From Cryptomeria japonica (Eukaryota > Streptophyta > Pinopsida > Cupressales > Cupressaceae), in assembly GCF_030272615.1 (NCBI RefSeq), contig NC_081415.1, positions 191,484,270 through 191,548,269 on the forward strand: 64,000 nucleotides of DNA. Direction: 5' to 3'. Each line of letters starts with the position of its first letter. The first letter of the stretch is position 1. Shown piece after piece: positions 46,761 to 57,899 of the stretch. The position numbers and the translations under genes are program-made. Under the pieces are notes generated by a model, which worked only from the letters and a program-made list of their open reading frames with translations, was not told the origin of the DNA and searched no databases.

Positions 46761-47351
46761 ATCTTGGATTTGGGGTATCATAAGTGGGAATCCAAAGTTG
46801 TTCTACCAAGAACTCGTAGCATGTTGAATTCTATGGAAAATCTAGGAGAGATGCAATAGTAGCCATAGCGTCAGCAGCTCGATTCTGATCTCTTGGTATT
46901 TGCGCAAAGGTGATAGTGGTAAATGATGCCTTAATTTGTCCACCATGTGCTTGTATGGCATGAGTTTGTCATCCTTAGTCTGATATTCATCAGTTGCTTG
47001 TCGAATGACTAGTTGGGAATCACCATATACTTGTAGTTCTTGTAATTTCCATTGTATGGCGAGCTTGAGTCCTATGATCAAGGCCTCATACTCTGCTATG
47101 TTGTTTGTGCATGGAAATGTGAGCCTGTAAGACTTTGGGATGTTGTCAGCCTGAGTTGTGATAAATAGAATGCCTGCCCCCAAGCCATGCCTAGTGTATG
47201 AACCATCAAAGTATAGTTTCCATGGTTGTGTTGTTGTGATCATGAATATCTCTTCATCTAGAAAATTGGAAATGAGGGGATGATCACCTATAAGGGGTGC
47301 ATCAACCAAGTGATCTGCAATGACTTGTCCTTTGATAGCTTTACGGTCCAC
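46761..47351 (-). pseudogene. Second RNase H (plant Tat-type) of the Tat element
   Basis: Minus strand 47351-46842: LYFDGSYTRHGLGAG, then NNIAEYEALIIGLKLA, then LQVYGDSQLVIRQA. These supply the Asp, Glu and Asp of an RNase H active site. It stands after the ordinary retroviral-type RNase H, as a second RNase H does in the plant Tat clade. The frame then continues through a frameshift near 46900 to 46761, where the solo LTR is inserted. Confidence 0.85.
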
Positions 47352-47379
47352 ATACTCGATGTCAAATTCACTTAAGAAT

Positions 47380-48288
47380 CATCACCCATTTGGCCAAGCG
47401 GCCTGTCAATGCTACTTTACTGAGTAAGTATTTTAGTGGATCAATCTTTGCAATGAGCTATACTTTATGTGTCAATAGATAGTGCCTCAGTTTAGTGGCT
47501 GCCAAGACTACTGCTAGGAAAGCTCGCTCAATAGGTGTGTAATTGAGTTCATAGCCAACCAGTGTGCAAGAGATGTAGTAAACAGCACACTCTTTCCCTT
47601 CTGCATTATGTTGTGCCAGTAGTACACACAATGTCATATTTGTTGCTAATATATAGAGTAATAATGGTCTACTTAGATCTAGTGGGATCAACAATGGTGT
47701 ATTCGTGAGATACTCTTTAAGCATCTGGAATGCTTGCTAGCATCTAGCATCCCACTGAAAGCAGATGTTTTGTGTACCAGATGTGTAAAAGGGTGACACT
47801 TATTTGCCAATTGTGAAATGAATCTTCAGATGGATTGTAGTCATCCTTGTAATGTGCTTAGCTGACAGATGTTCTTTGGAGGTGGCATGTCTATGATTTC
47901 TTTGACCTTTGTTGGATCAACCTCAATGCCTTTGCTTGAGATAATGTATCCTAGAAGCTTCCTAGAGGTTACTCCAAAGACACATTTCTTTGGGTTGAGT
48001 TGAACATGAAATTGTTCCAGTCTATCAAATATTTTATCTAATATGTCTAGATGACCTTCTCTTGTGAGTGATTTTGCTAGTAAGTCATCAACATAATCTT
48101 CCATTATGGTATGCATCATATCATGAAAGATAGTAGTCATTGCTCATTGATATGTCGCTCCTGCATTCTTGAGACTGAAAGGCATTACATTCCAACAGTA
48201 TGTGCCCCATGGACATGTGAAGGTTGTCTTGTGTTGATCCTCTGGTGCGATCTTAATCTGATTGTATCCTGAAAAGCCATCCATGAGA
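47380..48288 (-). pseudogene. RT C-terminal half and RNase H of the Tat element
   Basis: Right after the copia B insertion site, the minus strand gives FSGYNQIKIAPEDQHKTTF, then the catalytic DYVDDLLAKS (about 48100-48078) and LLGYIISSKGIEVDP. The connection and RNase H follow from 47724 (LLLYILATNMTLCVLLAQH ... YTPIERAFLAVV). Stops occur near 48141, 47840 and 47740. The function would be copying the RNA into DNA and removing the RNA strand. Confidence 0.88.
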
Positions 48289-48293
48289 GAAAG
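48289..48293. other. Target duplication of copia B, left
   Basis: gaaag, identical to 55769-55773. Confidence 0.9.
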
Positions 48294-49864
48294 TGTTGGC
48301 ATTATGTGAACCGGTATGAATACATAATGATATTATATGTTGTCATTGATGTCAATATGTGATATGAAGTGAACCGGCATATGTGATATGTGAGAAGAGA
48401 GAACAGGCAGATGTGTGAACCGACATATGTGATATGTGAGAAGATAGAACTGGCGGATGTGTGAACCGGTATAGTTGCTCAAGGTGAACCAGCATGTAGT
48501 TATGGGAACCGGCACATGGAAGCATTGTATGACTATCGGTTGGTAGGTAGTTTCCACTTCAGGATTTTTGGTTGGAGTACCTCAAGCCTGTGTGATTCAA
48601 TCAGTAATCTTTTTGTGATGAGTTAGCAATATAACGGAGAATAGATCATGTTGCCATGTAAGCCCTATGTGCGTGAAGGATCTTGCATAAAGAAGACTAT
48701 CCCTATCCACCTTGGGAATGTGCAAAGTTTGTCAAACGATGATAACGTGTGATGGGTTATCAGCTGCCATGAAATCGGTGGGTAATGGATGATGGAGAAT
48801 GTCTTGAGATCGATTCAAGATTGTTGCATTTAATGCAGTATGATTCAATGGTCAGGATTGAACCATTTTGAATTGCTTAACCCAATAGGTTTAGGTTTAG
48901 GGTTTTTGCTACCGACCTATCTATTTCCTATAAGGTCAATGTTGTGTTCTTTTCTAAAGTTGTTGGCAAAAGTTGTATGTGTGTATCCAAGGGAAGTGAT
49001 ATGTGATTCTTGCCAGACCAAAGGAGAGAAGAGATACCTACAAAGTGAATGTGCAGAAGGTGAAGAGGAGCCAAAATGGATCTACATTAGCATTGAGTGC
49101 TGTTACCAGATCATTGTAATTCTTGTTTATCTTTAACCACTTCAATAGTTGTGAAATCCCTTAACAGGGTAGCCTTAACTGGCTTGATACAAATCCTTTA
49201 ACAAGGTAACTTGAAGTTATTGAGTTTTGGGAAGCTATAGAGCTCTGTAGATCCTTTAGCTATTGAGTTCTCAAAATCCTCTAACAAGGTAACCCTAACC
49301 AGGTTTAACCCTTAACCAGGTATTATAGCCATCCCTTAACTAGGTGATCCCTAACAGGATCGGTTCCTAGCAGAACCTATTGTAATGTCTTTAATCGAAC
49401 AAGGCTCCTAAAAGAGCAGACTTCTAAAGAGTTCAAAAAGTAGCTTGTGGGTATTAATTCCCACCATGGTTTTTCCCAATTGCGTTTCCACATGAAAAAT
49501 ATGTGTCATGTGTGATGCTTTGCTATTACCTATTGAGCATATGATGGTTCTATGTTTTATGCCTGTTTATAAAACATATTGAACTAACTATTGTGAAGAT
49601 TTGATGATAGTTTACCTATTCATGCATGAAGGTGTAATGGTACTATAGTATTGAGCTAAGAGGAAAGCTTAGTGAGTAACCGGTTTATGATCATTTTAGT
49701 TGCTCTGGGTCTTACCAGTTGCACTCTATTTCAACCAGTGTCATTGCTTGCCAGTCACTTGGAGTATTTGTTGACAAACTAGTTTTAGATAGTATTTTGC
49801 CTATACTAATTCACCCCCCCTCTCAGTACCAGTTTGGTACTATTCATTCATCATTGAGTTATCA
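48294..49864 (+). repeat. 5' LTR of copia B
   Basis: It carries eight GAACCGGYAT-like words between 48308 and 48515, including a 46-bp tandem duplication (48371-48416, 48417-48462). Its second half carries repeated CCTTTAACAAGGT-like words (about 49155-49350), then GTGGTTTTTCCC...TTTCCACAT (49465-49493) and a C run at 49814. Confidence 0.92.
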
Positions 49865-49866
49865 AT

Positions 49867-49878
49867 TGGTATCAGAGC
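49867..49878 (+). other. Primer-binding site of copia B
   Basis: TGGTATCAGAGC two bases after the LTR end, matching the initiator Met tRNA type. Confidence 0.9.
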
Positions 49879-49935
49879 GTCCTCCAAGTCCTCTGTGTTT
49901 TAAGCTTAACCGCTTGAGGTAAAGATCCTAGTCAA

Positions 49936-50285
49936 ATGATGAAGAGGGAAGGTCCAAAGTTTAACAAGGAAAATTTCTTGGTATATGGAAAGATAGGATG
50001 AAGATATTCATCAGAAGCATGGGTGCTCAACACTAGAGTTATGTTGAGAATGTCTATGTTGTCCCTACCAGTACTCTCACCGATGATCAAAAGTGAGAGG
50101 TACAAGAAAATGGGCAAGTCATGGAAGCCCTTATTACTAGTCTATCTAACATCGAGTTTATTGATGTTCAGGACAAGGTAAATCCTAAAGAGGTATGGTA
50201 TGCTCTTGAAAATATCTATGGTGGTGATGAACATGTAAAACAGACTAAGGAAGATAGCCTGAGAGGGAAGTTTGAAGATATGTAG
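49936..50285 (+). pseudogene. Gag N-terminal part of copia B
   Basis: ATG 49936 opens a typical copia gag start (GPKFNKENFLVYG). A frameshift near 49985 and stops at about 50031 and 50283 separate it from the long frame that follows at 50286. Sequence in the shifted frame is still gag-like (EVWYALENIYGGDEHVKQ). Confidence 0.8.
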
Positions 50286-52406
50286 ATGGTTAAAGGTGAG
50301 ACCAATCAGCAGTATGGAATAAGAATCAAAACAATTGTTGGAGAAATCAAGAGTGCAGGTGGTAAAATAGAAGATTCCATTGTGGTAAGCAAAGTCCTAA
50401 GATCCCTGTTGCCAGTCTATGCAATAAGGGTTGCTGCTATTCAGGAGCTGAGATCAGTAGACAAGACTAAGGTATCCTTGGACTCCATCATAGCCAAGTT
50501 GACAGCCTATGAGCTAAATAGTTTTGATGGCAGTGTTCAAAAGACTGAATCAACATTTAAAGCCTCTACTATACCATCCAGAAAAGGAAAAGAAGCTAGC
50601 ACTAGTGGTGAACCTAGACAGAGCAGAGAAATGAATGATGAAGAGATTCTAATGGCATTTGAAGCTCTCTTTGCCAGGAAGCTTCCTAAAGGAATCGGTA
50701 AATACAAAGGCAAGCTACCTTTGAAATGCTTTTCTTGTAACCGGATAGGACATATTGCTATAAACTGTCCTAATAGAGATAACAAGGACAAACTAGAAAG
50801 GTTCAGGAAATTCAAAGGAGGAAACCGGAGAAACTATTTTGTGGCAGTTGATGAAGGTGTCACATATGAAGAATCAGAGGATGAAGAAAATGAAGATATT
50901 GTGTTTGTTGTTGTGAAAGAAGATGTGTCAGACAAGAAGGCTCTTGTCTCCTTGTTTGATAATTCTAATGAGTGGATCATTGACAGTGGCTGTTCTCACC
51001 ATATGACTAGTGATCGGAGCAAGTTTCTATCCTTGCAGGAGTATGATGGTGGTGTAGTTCACTTTGGCAATGATGCACCATGCATGGTCAAAGATAGAGG
51101 GTCCATCTCTCTAAATGGAAAGAGCAGTGCTCACAATGTGTACTGGGTTAATGGTCTCAGACACAACCTTCTGAGTGTTGCCCAGCTGAATGACAGTGGC
51201 CTCACTCTAGAATTCAAGAATGGAGTTTGCCGAATCAAAGGAAAAGATGGTGAATTGGTGGCCACCGGCATGCAGACCAAAGGTAACCTATTTCATCTGA
51301 ATTCAAATATAAGTACATGTCTTATGGCCAAGTTTGATGATAGCTGGATATGGCATAGGAGACTCTGCCATGTAAAATTTGATAGCATTGTAAAGGCTAG
51401 TAAGATCAAGGCAGTTAGAGGGTTGTTAGTGCTAAGCAAACTGGATAATACCTTGTGCAGAGAGTGTCAATTGGGGAAAATTTCTTCCTCAACCTTTAAA
51501 GGTAAATCTTTCACTGCTGACAACTTGCTTGATCTTATGCATACTGCTTTGTGTGGTCCTATGAAAACTAGAAGTATGCAAGGTGATAGGTACTTCATGA
51601 TTCTCACTAATGACTACTCAAGAATGATGTGGGTCACATTCTTGAAAGACAAGTCTGAAGCCTTTGTGAAATTCAAAGCTTTCAGAGCATTAGTGGAGAA
51701 GGAAAGCGGTAAAAGGATCAAGTGTCTCAAAACTGATCAAGGAGGGGAATTCACTTCTAGTGAATTCAACAAGTATTGTGAGGAATTCAGCATCAAAAGG
51801 CAACTGTCTGACCCCCGGACTCCACAGCAGAATGGCCTAGCAGAGAGGAATAACCAGACTGTGGTTGAAGCAGCTAGAACCCTATTGATTCAAGGAAAGG
51901 TAGCTCACACCTTTTGGAGAGAAGCGGTGAGCATTGTAGTCTACACAATGAATCGGGTACTCATCAAGAAAAGTAAGGACAAAACTCCATATGAGCATTG
52001 GACCGGTAAGACACCCGTGGTTAGCTACTTTAGGGTATTTGGTAGAAAATGTTACATCAAGAGGAGTGAACATCAGGGCAAATTTGAAGCTAAATGTGAT
52101 GAAGGAATATTCCTAGGATATTCCACCAAGAGTAAAGCTCTCAAGTGTTACAACAAAAGGACTCAGAAAATTATGGAAAGTATCAATGTAAGAGTTGATG
52201 AATCCTCTAAGAAAACTGAGGAAACCAGTAGTGAGCAAGTTGTAAATGAACCTGTTGCAACCTTTTGGGAACTAGTTGTCAGTCAACCAAGCACCAGTAA
52301 CAGTGCACCTGAACCGATGAATGCTGATACTGATGAAGGGGAAAAGCAAGAAGAACTAGTCAAGACCATTCCTCGGTATGTCAAGCTGAATCATGATCCT
52401 AAGTAG
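50286..52406 (+). pseudogene. Gag C-terminus, protease and integrase of copia B (706 codons open)
   Basis: This is the longest open frame in the window. The gag tail has a CCHC knuckle at residues about 148-161 (CFSCNRIGHIAINC). Next come protease DSGCSHHMTSD at about 233, the gag-pre-integrase region with HRRLCH at about 357 and CRECQLGK, the integrase core, and NGLAERNN at about 516. The usual first catalytic Asp of integrase (HxDLxGP) is Ala here (HTALCGP), and the next IDDYSR-type block reads TNDYSR; the later Asp and Glu remain. The frame starts at an internal Met after a stop, so 50286 is not the true start. It ends at a TAG at 52404. Confidence 0.92.
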
Positions 52407-53990
52407 ATCATAGGAGATAAGGATGCAGGAATCCTCACAAGAAGAAAGATCAGAGAAAACTCATGTATGATCTTTGAATTTGAGCCTAAATCATTCAAAG
52501 AGGCTCATAAAGATGAAGACTGGATCAAGGCAATGGAAGAGGAACTTGACCAAATAGAAAAAATGGTACATGGTCCTTGGTACCCAGACCGGAGCATAAA
52601 AATGTCATTGGCACCAAATGGATGTTCAGAAACAAGCTGAATGAGGATGGCACAATGATTAGGAATAAAGCCAGATTGGTGTGCAAAGGATATGCTCAAG
52701 AAGAAGGAGAAGACTATGGAGAAACCTTCGCTCCTATAGCCAGATTGGAAGGAGTTCATATGCTTCTTGCATATGAAGCTTTTAAAGGGTTCAAAGTATA
52801 TCAAATGGATGTAAAATCTGTATTCCTAAATGGTGTACTTGAAGAAGAGGTGTATATTGAACAACCAGATGGGTTTGCCCTATCTGAAGATAGTGACATG
52901 GTATGTAGGCTACATAAAGCCTTATATGGTCTAAAGCAAGCACCTAGGGAATGGTATGAGTGCCTACATTCCCATCTTGTGAAGATTGGATTTGAAAGAA
53001 CAAGTGAAGATAGCAATATCTACTTGAAGTCTGAAGGAGATCGAATCCTAATCTGTGAGGTTTTTGTTGATGACATTATCTTTGGTGGAGATGACAAGAC
53101 GAGTCATGAGTTTGCTGATGAGATGAAGAAAGAGTTTGAAATGTCACTCATAGGGGAGATTAAGTTCTTCATTGGACTATAGATCCAGTAGATGAAAGAT
53201 GGAATCTTTATCACTCAGTCCAAATATGTCAAAGAGGTGTTGAAGACCTTTGGCATGGAAGATAGCAAACTGGTTAGTACACCGATGGTGATCGGTTGCA
53301 AATTGTCAAAAGAGGATGATTCCGCACTAGTTGATGAGAAAGAATACCGATCAATGATTGGTAAGTTGCATTATGTAGTGCATAGAAGACTGGACATCGT
53401 AGATGCAGTTGGCATTACTGCAAGGTTCCAGAAAAATCCAAGAGAATCCCACTTGGTTGCAGTCAATCGGATTCTTAGGTACCTAAAGGGAACAGTTGAC
53501 TATGGATTGTGGTACCCATACAACAATGATTTCATTCTGAAAGTATTCATAGATGTTGATTGGGCAAGTAATGTGGATGACCGAAAAAGCACAACTGGTG
53601 GTGCATTCTTTCTCGGTGGTAGACTGGTCTCATGGATGAGTAAAAAGAAAAGTTGTATCTCTCAGTCTACAATGGAAGTGGAGTATGTTGCAGCTTTCAT
53701 GAACTACACTCAGACAATCTGGATGAAGCATGTTTTAAATGGCTTCAAAATCCCTATATCTAAACTGGTAAGTATATTCTGTGATAACACAAGTGTTATC
53801 AATATTTCAAAGAATCTGGTTTTACATTCTAGAACCAAGCATTTTGAGCTTAAGTATCATTTTTTGAGGGAAAAGGTTCAGAATAAAGAGATTGCACTGG
53901 AACATGTTTCCAGTTGGAGCAGTTAGCAGACATATTCACCAAGCCTCTTCCAAAGACTACATTTACACACTTAAGAGGTGAATTAGGGGT
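52407..53990 (+). pseudogene. Reverse transcriptase and RNase H of copia B
   Basis: After the 52404 stop the frame continues (IIGDKDAGILTRRK) to an A run near 52560 where it shifts. The RT then reads from about 52577 ([16 protein letters not shown]) through [10 protein letters not shown] at about 53060 to a stop at 53180. A second stop follows nine bases later, and the same frame reads on to 53926 as RT end and RNase H (FIDVDWASNVDDRKST, MEVEYVAAF, FCDNTSVINISKN). A last shift near 53915 precedes the terminal FTKPLPK-like end. Motifs are mostly preserved, but five breaks make it inactive. Confidence 0.9.
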
Positions 53991-54202
53991 ACTGCCCCTT
54001 CAAGAGGTGAACTAAAAGTATTTGTTCCACATTAGTCACGTATTGCATAGTCAAATGTTTGTTGATTGATGTGTTGAAGGATGCTACTCCTCAGGGGGAG
54101 CAACATAATGGAACAGGGATGCTTGTGCCTCCACTTTGGCATTGTTGTCAAAGGGGGAGAAGGAGTGAAGTGGAGAGATATCTTTGTATAATGCCATCAA
54201 TG

Positions 54203-54216
54203 CCAAAGGGGGAGAT
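54203..54216 (+). other. Polypurine tract of copia B
   Basis: CAAAGGGGGAGAT immediately before the 3' LTR. A very similar tract (GTCAAAGGGGGAGAAG) lies about 60 bp upstream at 54147-54162. Confidence 0.85.
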
Positions 54217-55768
54217 TGTTGGCATTATGTGAACCGGTATGAAGATATAATGATATTGTATGTTGTCATTGATGTCAATATGTGATATGAAGTGAACCGG
54301 CATATGTGATATGTGAGAAGAGAGAACCGGAAGATGTGTGAACTGGCATATGTGATATGTGAGAAGAGAGAACCGGCAGATGTGTGAACCAGTATATTTG
54401 CTCAAGGTAAACTGGCATGTAGTTATGGGAACCGGCACATGGAAGCATTGTATGACTACCAGTTGGTAGGTAGTTTCCACTTCAGGATTTCCAGTTGGAG
54501 TACCTCAAGCCTATGTGACTCAATCGGTGATCTTTTTGTGATGAGTTAGCAGTATAATGGAGAACAAATCATGTTGCCACATAAGCCCTGTGTGCGTGAA
54601 GGATCTTGCATAAAGAAGACTATCCCTATCCACCTTGGGAATGTGCAAAGTTTGTCAAATGGTGATAACGCGTGATGGGTTATCAACCACCATGAAATCA
54701 GTGGGTAATGGATGATGGAGAATGTCTTGAGATCGATTCAAGATTGTTGCATTTAATGCGGTATGATTCAACGGTCAGGATTGAACCATTTTGAATTTCT
54801 TAACCCAATAGGTTCAGGGTTTAGGGTTTTTGCTACCGACCTGTCTGTTTCCTATAAGGTCGATGTTGTGTTATTTTCTAAAGTTGTTGGCAAGAGTTGT
54901 ATTGCATGTATCCAAGGGAAGTGATACGTGATTTTTACCAAACCAAAGGAGAGAAGAGATACCTGCAAAGTGAATGTGCAAAAGGTGAAGAGGAGCCAAA
55001 ACGGATTTGCGTTAGCATTGAGTGCTATTACCAGATCATTGTAATTCCTATTGATCTTTAACCACTTCAATAGTTGTGAAATCCCTTAATAGGGTAGCCT
55101 TAACCGGCTTGATACAAATCCTTTAACAAGGTAACTTGAAGTTATTGAGTTCTGGGAAGCTATAGAGCTCTAGAGATCCTTTAGCTATTGAGTTCTCAAA
55201 ATCCTCTAACAAGGTAACCCTAACCGGGTTTAACCCTTAATCGGGTGATCCCTAACAGGATCAGTTCCTAGCAGAACCTATTGTAATGTCTTTAATCGAA
55301 CAAGGCTCCTAAAAGAGCAGACTTCTAAAGAGTTCAAAAAGCATCTTGTGGGTATTCATTCGCACTGTGGTTTTTCCCAATTGGGTTTCCATGTGAAAAA
55401 TATGTGTGTCATGTGTGATGCTTTGTTATTACCTGTTGAGCATATGATGGTTTCAGTGTTTTATGCCTGTCTATAAAACATATTGAACTAACTATTGTGA
55501 AGATTTGATGATAGTTTACCTATTCATGCATGAGGGTGTAATGGTACTATAGTATTGAGCTAAGAGGAAAGCTTAGTGAGTAACCAGTTTATGATCATTT
55601 TAGTTGCTCTGGGTCTTACTGGTTGCACTCTGTTTCAACCAGTGTCATTGCTTGCTAGTCACTTGGAGTATTTGTTGACAAACCAGTTTTGGATAGTATT
55701 TTGCCTATACTGATTCACCCTCCTTCTTAGTACCGGTTTGGTACTATTCATTCATCATTGAGTTATCA
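54217..55768 (+). repeat. 3' LTR of copia B
   Basis: Aligned end to end with the 5' LTR, with scattered substitutions and small gaps; ends GAGTTATCA followed by the target duplication gaaag. Confidence 0.93.
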
Positions 55769-55773
55769 GAAAG
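55769..55773. other. Target duplication of copia B, right
   Basis: gaaag, identical to 48289-48293. Confidence 0.9.
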
Positions 55774-56360
55774 CATGACATGTCCTGTTGTTAGGTCCAC
55801 TATTATGTCAATGTTTGGTAGGGGGAAGTCATATTTAGGACATGCTTTATTTAGATCTCTTAAGTCAGTACAAATACGGATGCCACCATTTGGCTTGCTG
55901 ACAACCACAATATTGGATATCCAATCTGCATAATGAATTGGTCTAATGAAACCAACATCTAGGAGTTTCTTAAGTTCTTCTTTGACTAGTACTGCAATCT
56001 GAGGATGCATCTTACGAAGCTTCTGCTTGACAGGTTTGGCTCCTTTTGCTAGGGTGAGGTGATGCATGACTAAATCAGGATCAAGACCAGGCATGTCTGC
56101 ATATGACCATGTGAAATTGATCTAGCGTTTCTGGAAGAATTCTACAAATTTAGGCTATTCCTCTGGAGTTAGAAGAGATGCCAAATGTATGAGGTGAGGA
56201 GTTTCAAGAGTCCCCACATTGTATTCTTTGGTTTCTTTGATAAGAATCGTTGAACGTTCCTGTTGTGTACTAGTAGGGAGAATGTCAAACCTTTCATCCT
56301 CCGGTGCCTTGGAGAGGTTTTCACCATTTGATACTCTCTTTCTTTTTACTTTTTGTTGGA
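55774..56360 (-). pseudogene. RT N-terminal half of the Tat element
   Basis: On the minus strand, LLTPEE and FAWSY-like sequence (INFTWSYADMPGLDPDL) leads into the RT start: KQKLRKMHPQIAVLVKEELK, GFIRPIHYADWISNIVVVSK, ICTDLRDLNKACPKYDFPLP. It stops where copia B is inserted and continues at 48288. Stops near 56154 and 56124 interrupt the approach. The order and motifs are those of a Ty3/gypsy RT. Confidence 0.88.
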
Positions 56361-56851
56361 TCAACTAGTACCACAGTGTGGTTTTCACTAGAAGATCCAT
56401 GTTTTATTGTTATATTTTTGCAGCTGAAAGGTTTGGCATCTGCCCCAAAGTATGATGCGCTATTAAGTTTTATGGCAAATCTAGCTTTGTGATCCCCGCT
56501 TGGTATGTTATCCCATAATTCCAAAAAGTCGATGATCGCTTCATCATTTTGAAAATGGTCAAGACATGGGGGATTAGGTTAGTTCCATTTGATGATTTCA
56601 GGATGGATAATGGGCATTACCTCATCGATTAGGTTAAGTTTGTTAGATGTGTCAGTGAGGGTTAAGACGTTGTGGTGAAGGTCATTGATGGTACTCTCCC
56701 TATCAGAATCAGGCGTAGGATGTGACGTAGGGTCTATATATGAAGTTTCCAGCTCAGGAACCCAAGAAGTCTTTATCTGTGCTTCTCCGTAAACAAGGAT
56801 GTCTTTGTAGGGTGGAGGTAGTGATGTGTCTTCCTCATTTGAAGTATTAAT
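56361..56851 (-). pseudogene. Linker between G-patch region and RT of the Tat element
   Basis: Minus-strand readings in this stretch (MELWDNIPSGDHKARFAIK from 56524) are of the protease-to-RT linker kind, in broken frames with no catalytic motif. A small acidic, Asp-rich part lies further upstream (56600-56850). Confidence 0.5.
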
Positions 56852-57742
56852 CTATATGGAATCAAACTCCCATTCATGTGAGTCGGTCTCTGAGTCACTT
56901 TCCAGTATCCAATTACCATACCATACTAGGATGTCCTGTGAGTTAAACACTGCAGGTGTGATCAATTGAGGTACTTGTGTAGATGAAATAATCGGTGCTA
57001 CAAGAAGGATTATGGGGATCAATGAATTCGATATGGGGAGTATTGGTAATGTTGACTCTATTGCTTCTGCTAGAACTACTGGTGTCATAGATACTATTGT
57101 GGGTTCTGATATAGTTGATGCTGCTAATGGTGCTATTGATGTTATTTCTGCTACTGATGGGATCCCTCGTCTGATTGGTGGGAGGATGGGTATTGTAGGT
57201 GGTTGTGCTGGGATTTGTAACCTCATTGGGGCAATTTCTATGGTGTTTGATGCTACTTTTATAATCAAAGGCGACCTCTTTGTAATAGGCTGATACAGAG
57301 GTTTGCTGGGTTTTCCTTTAAATCTTAGCTTAGGAAGGATCTCCTTTTGAAAGGCTAGGCCTGTATTATCTTTGGGCTTTAATTCTGGCTGCAGTGGTTC
57401 ATGTCTTCCTTGCTTGCAAGGTCCCAAAGCACTTTGACCATCATAACCCATTCTTTGCATAATGAGAAGGCCTTTTCCATACTGATTTGTGGGAAGCTTA
57501 GCTTGTGGGATATCGACGGTGATGGGATCTGTATAGATCCATTCTACTAAGTCCTCATCTCTGGTTTCTTCTTCTTGACTCTTTCCTAGGATGAAAGGTG
57601 TCAAAGTACATGCTGCCTTGATCAGTGGTTGTTGAAGTAACCACTGAGGTTTACCATGTGTTCTAGGAGAAGTAGGCATTTGTCCCACACAAAAGAGTTG
57701 ACTCAAATTGTATTCCCCAGGATCTTCCTCTACTATTTTCAT
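56852..57742 (-). pseudogene. G-patch and Pro/Ile-rich linker of the Tat element
   Basis: An open minus-strand frame of 296 codons. The N-terminal part holds a G-patch-like stretch at about residues 92-127 (MGYDGQSALGPCKQGRHEPL, ending NTGLAF). A long Pro/Ile/Ala/Ser-rich linker and an acidic end (ESDSETDSHEWE) follow. G-patches bind RNA-processing helicases or RNA in host proteins; in retroelements they sit after the protease, as here. The ATG at the start is probably internal to the polyprotein. The opposite-strand frame 57012-57293 is its shadow. Confidence 0.7.
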
Positions 57743-57899
57743 CTTAAGCTTTTCTTGCTTGGGTATAGTGGTATTTGAACTAGCAAGAGAGGCTAGGCTT
57801 ATGTATGAGGTGGAGGAGATGGCTTCTCTATTGTTGGGAATGTTAATCTCTGGTTGATGACTTATATTATGACAATATGCAAAGGGATTTGCATCGCCC

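Larger units (their letters stand above)
48294..55768 (+). mobile_element. Ty1/copia retrotransposon B, complete, nested in the Tat RT
   Basis: LTRs at 48294-49864 and 54217-55768 start TGTTGGCATTATGTGAACCGG and end GAGTTATCA. The target duplication gaaag flanks both sides, and the Tat RT reading resumes across it. A primer-binding site, gag-pol with several breaks and a polypurine tract lie between. The LTRs are visibly more alike than those of copia A, so B is the younger of the two. Confidence 0.95.

Noticed and set aside
57012-57293. Plus-strand frame rich in Gly, Ile, Asp and Val
   Set aside because: It is the antisense shadow of the Pro/Ile/Ala-rich linker of the Tat polyprotein on the minus strand.
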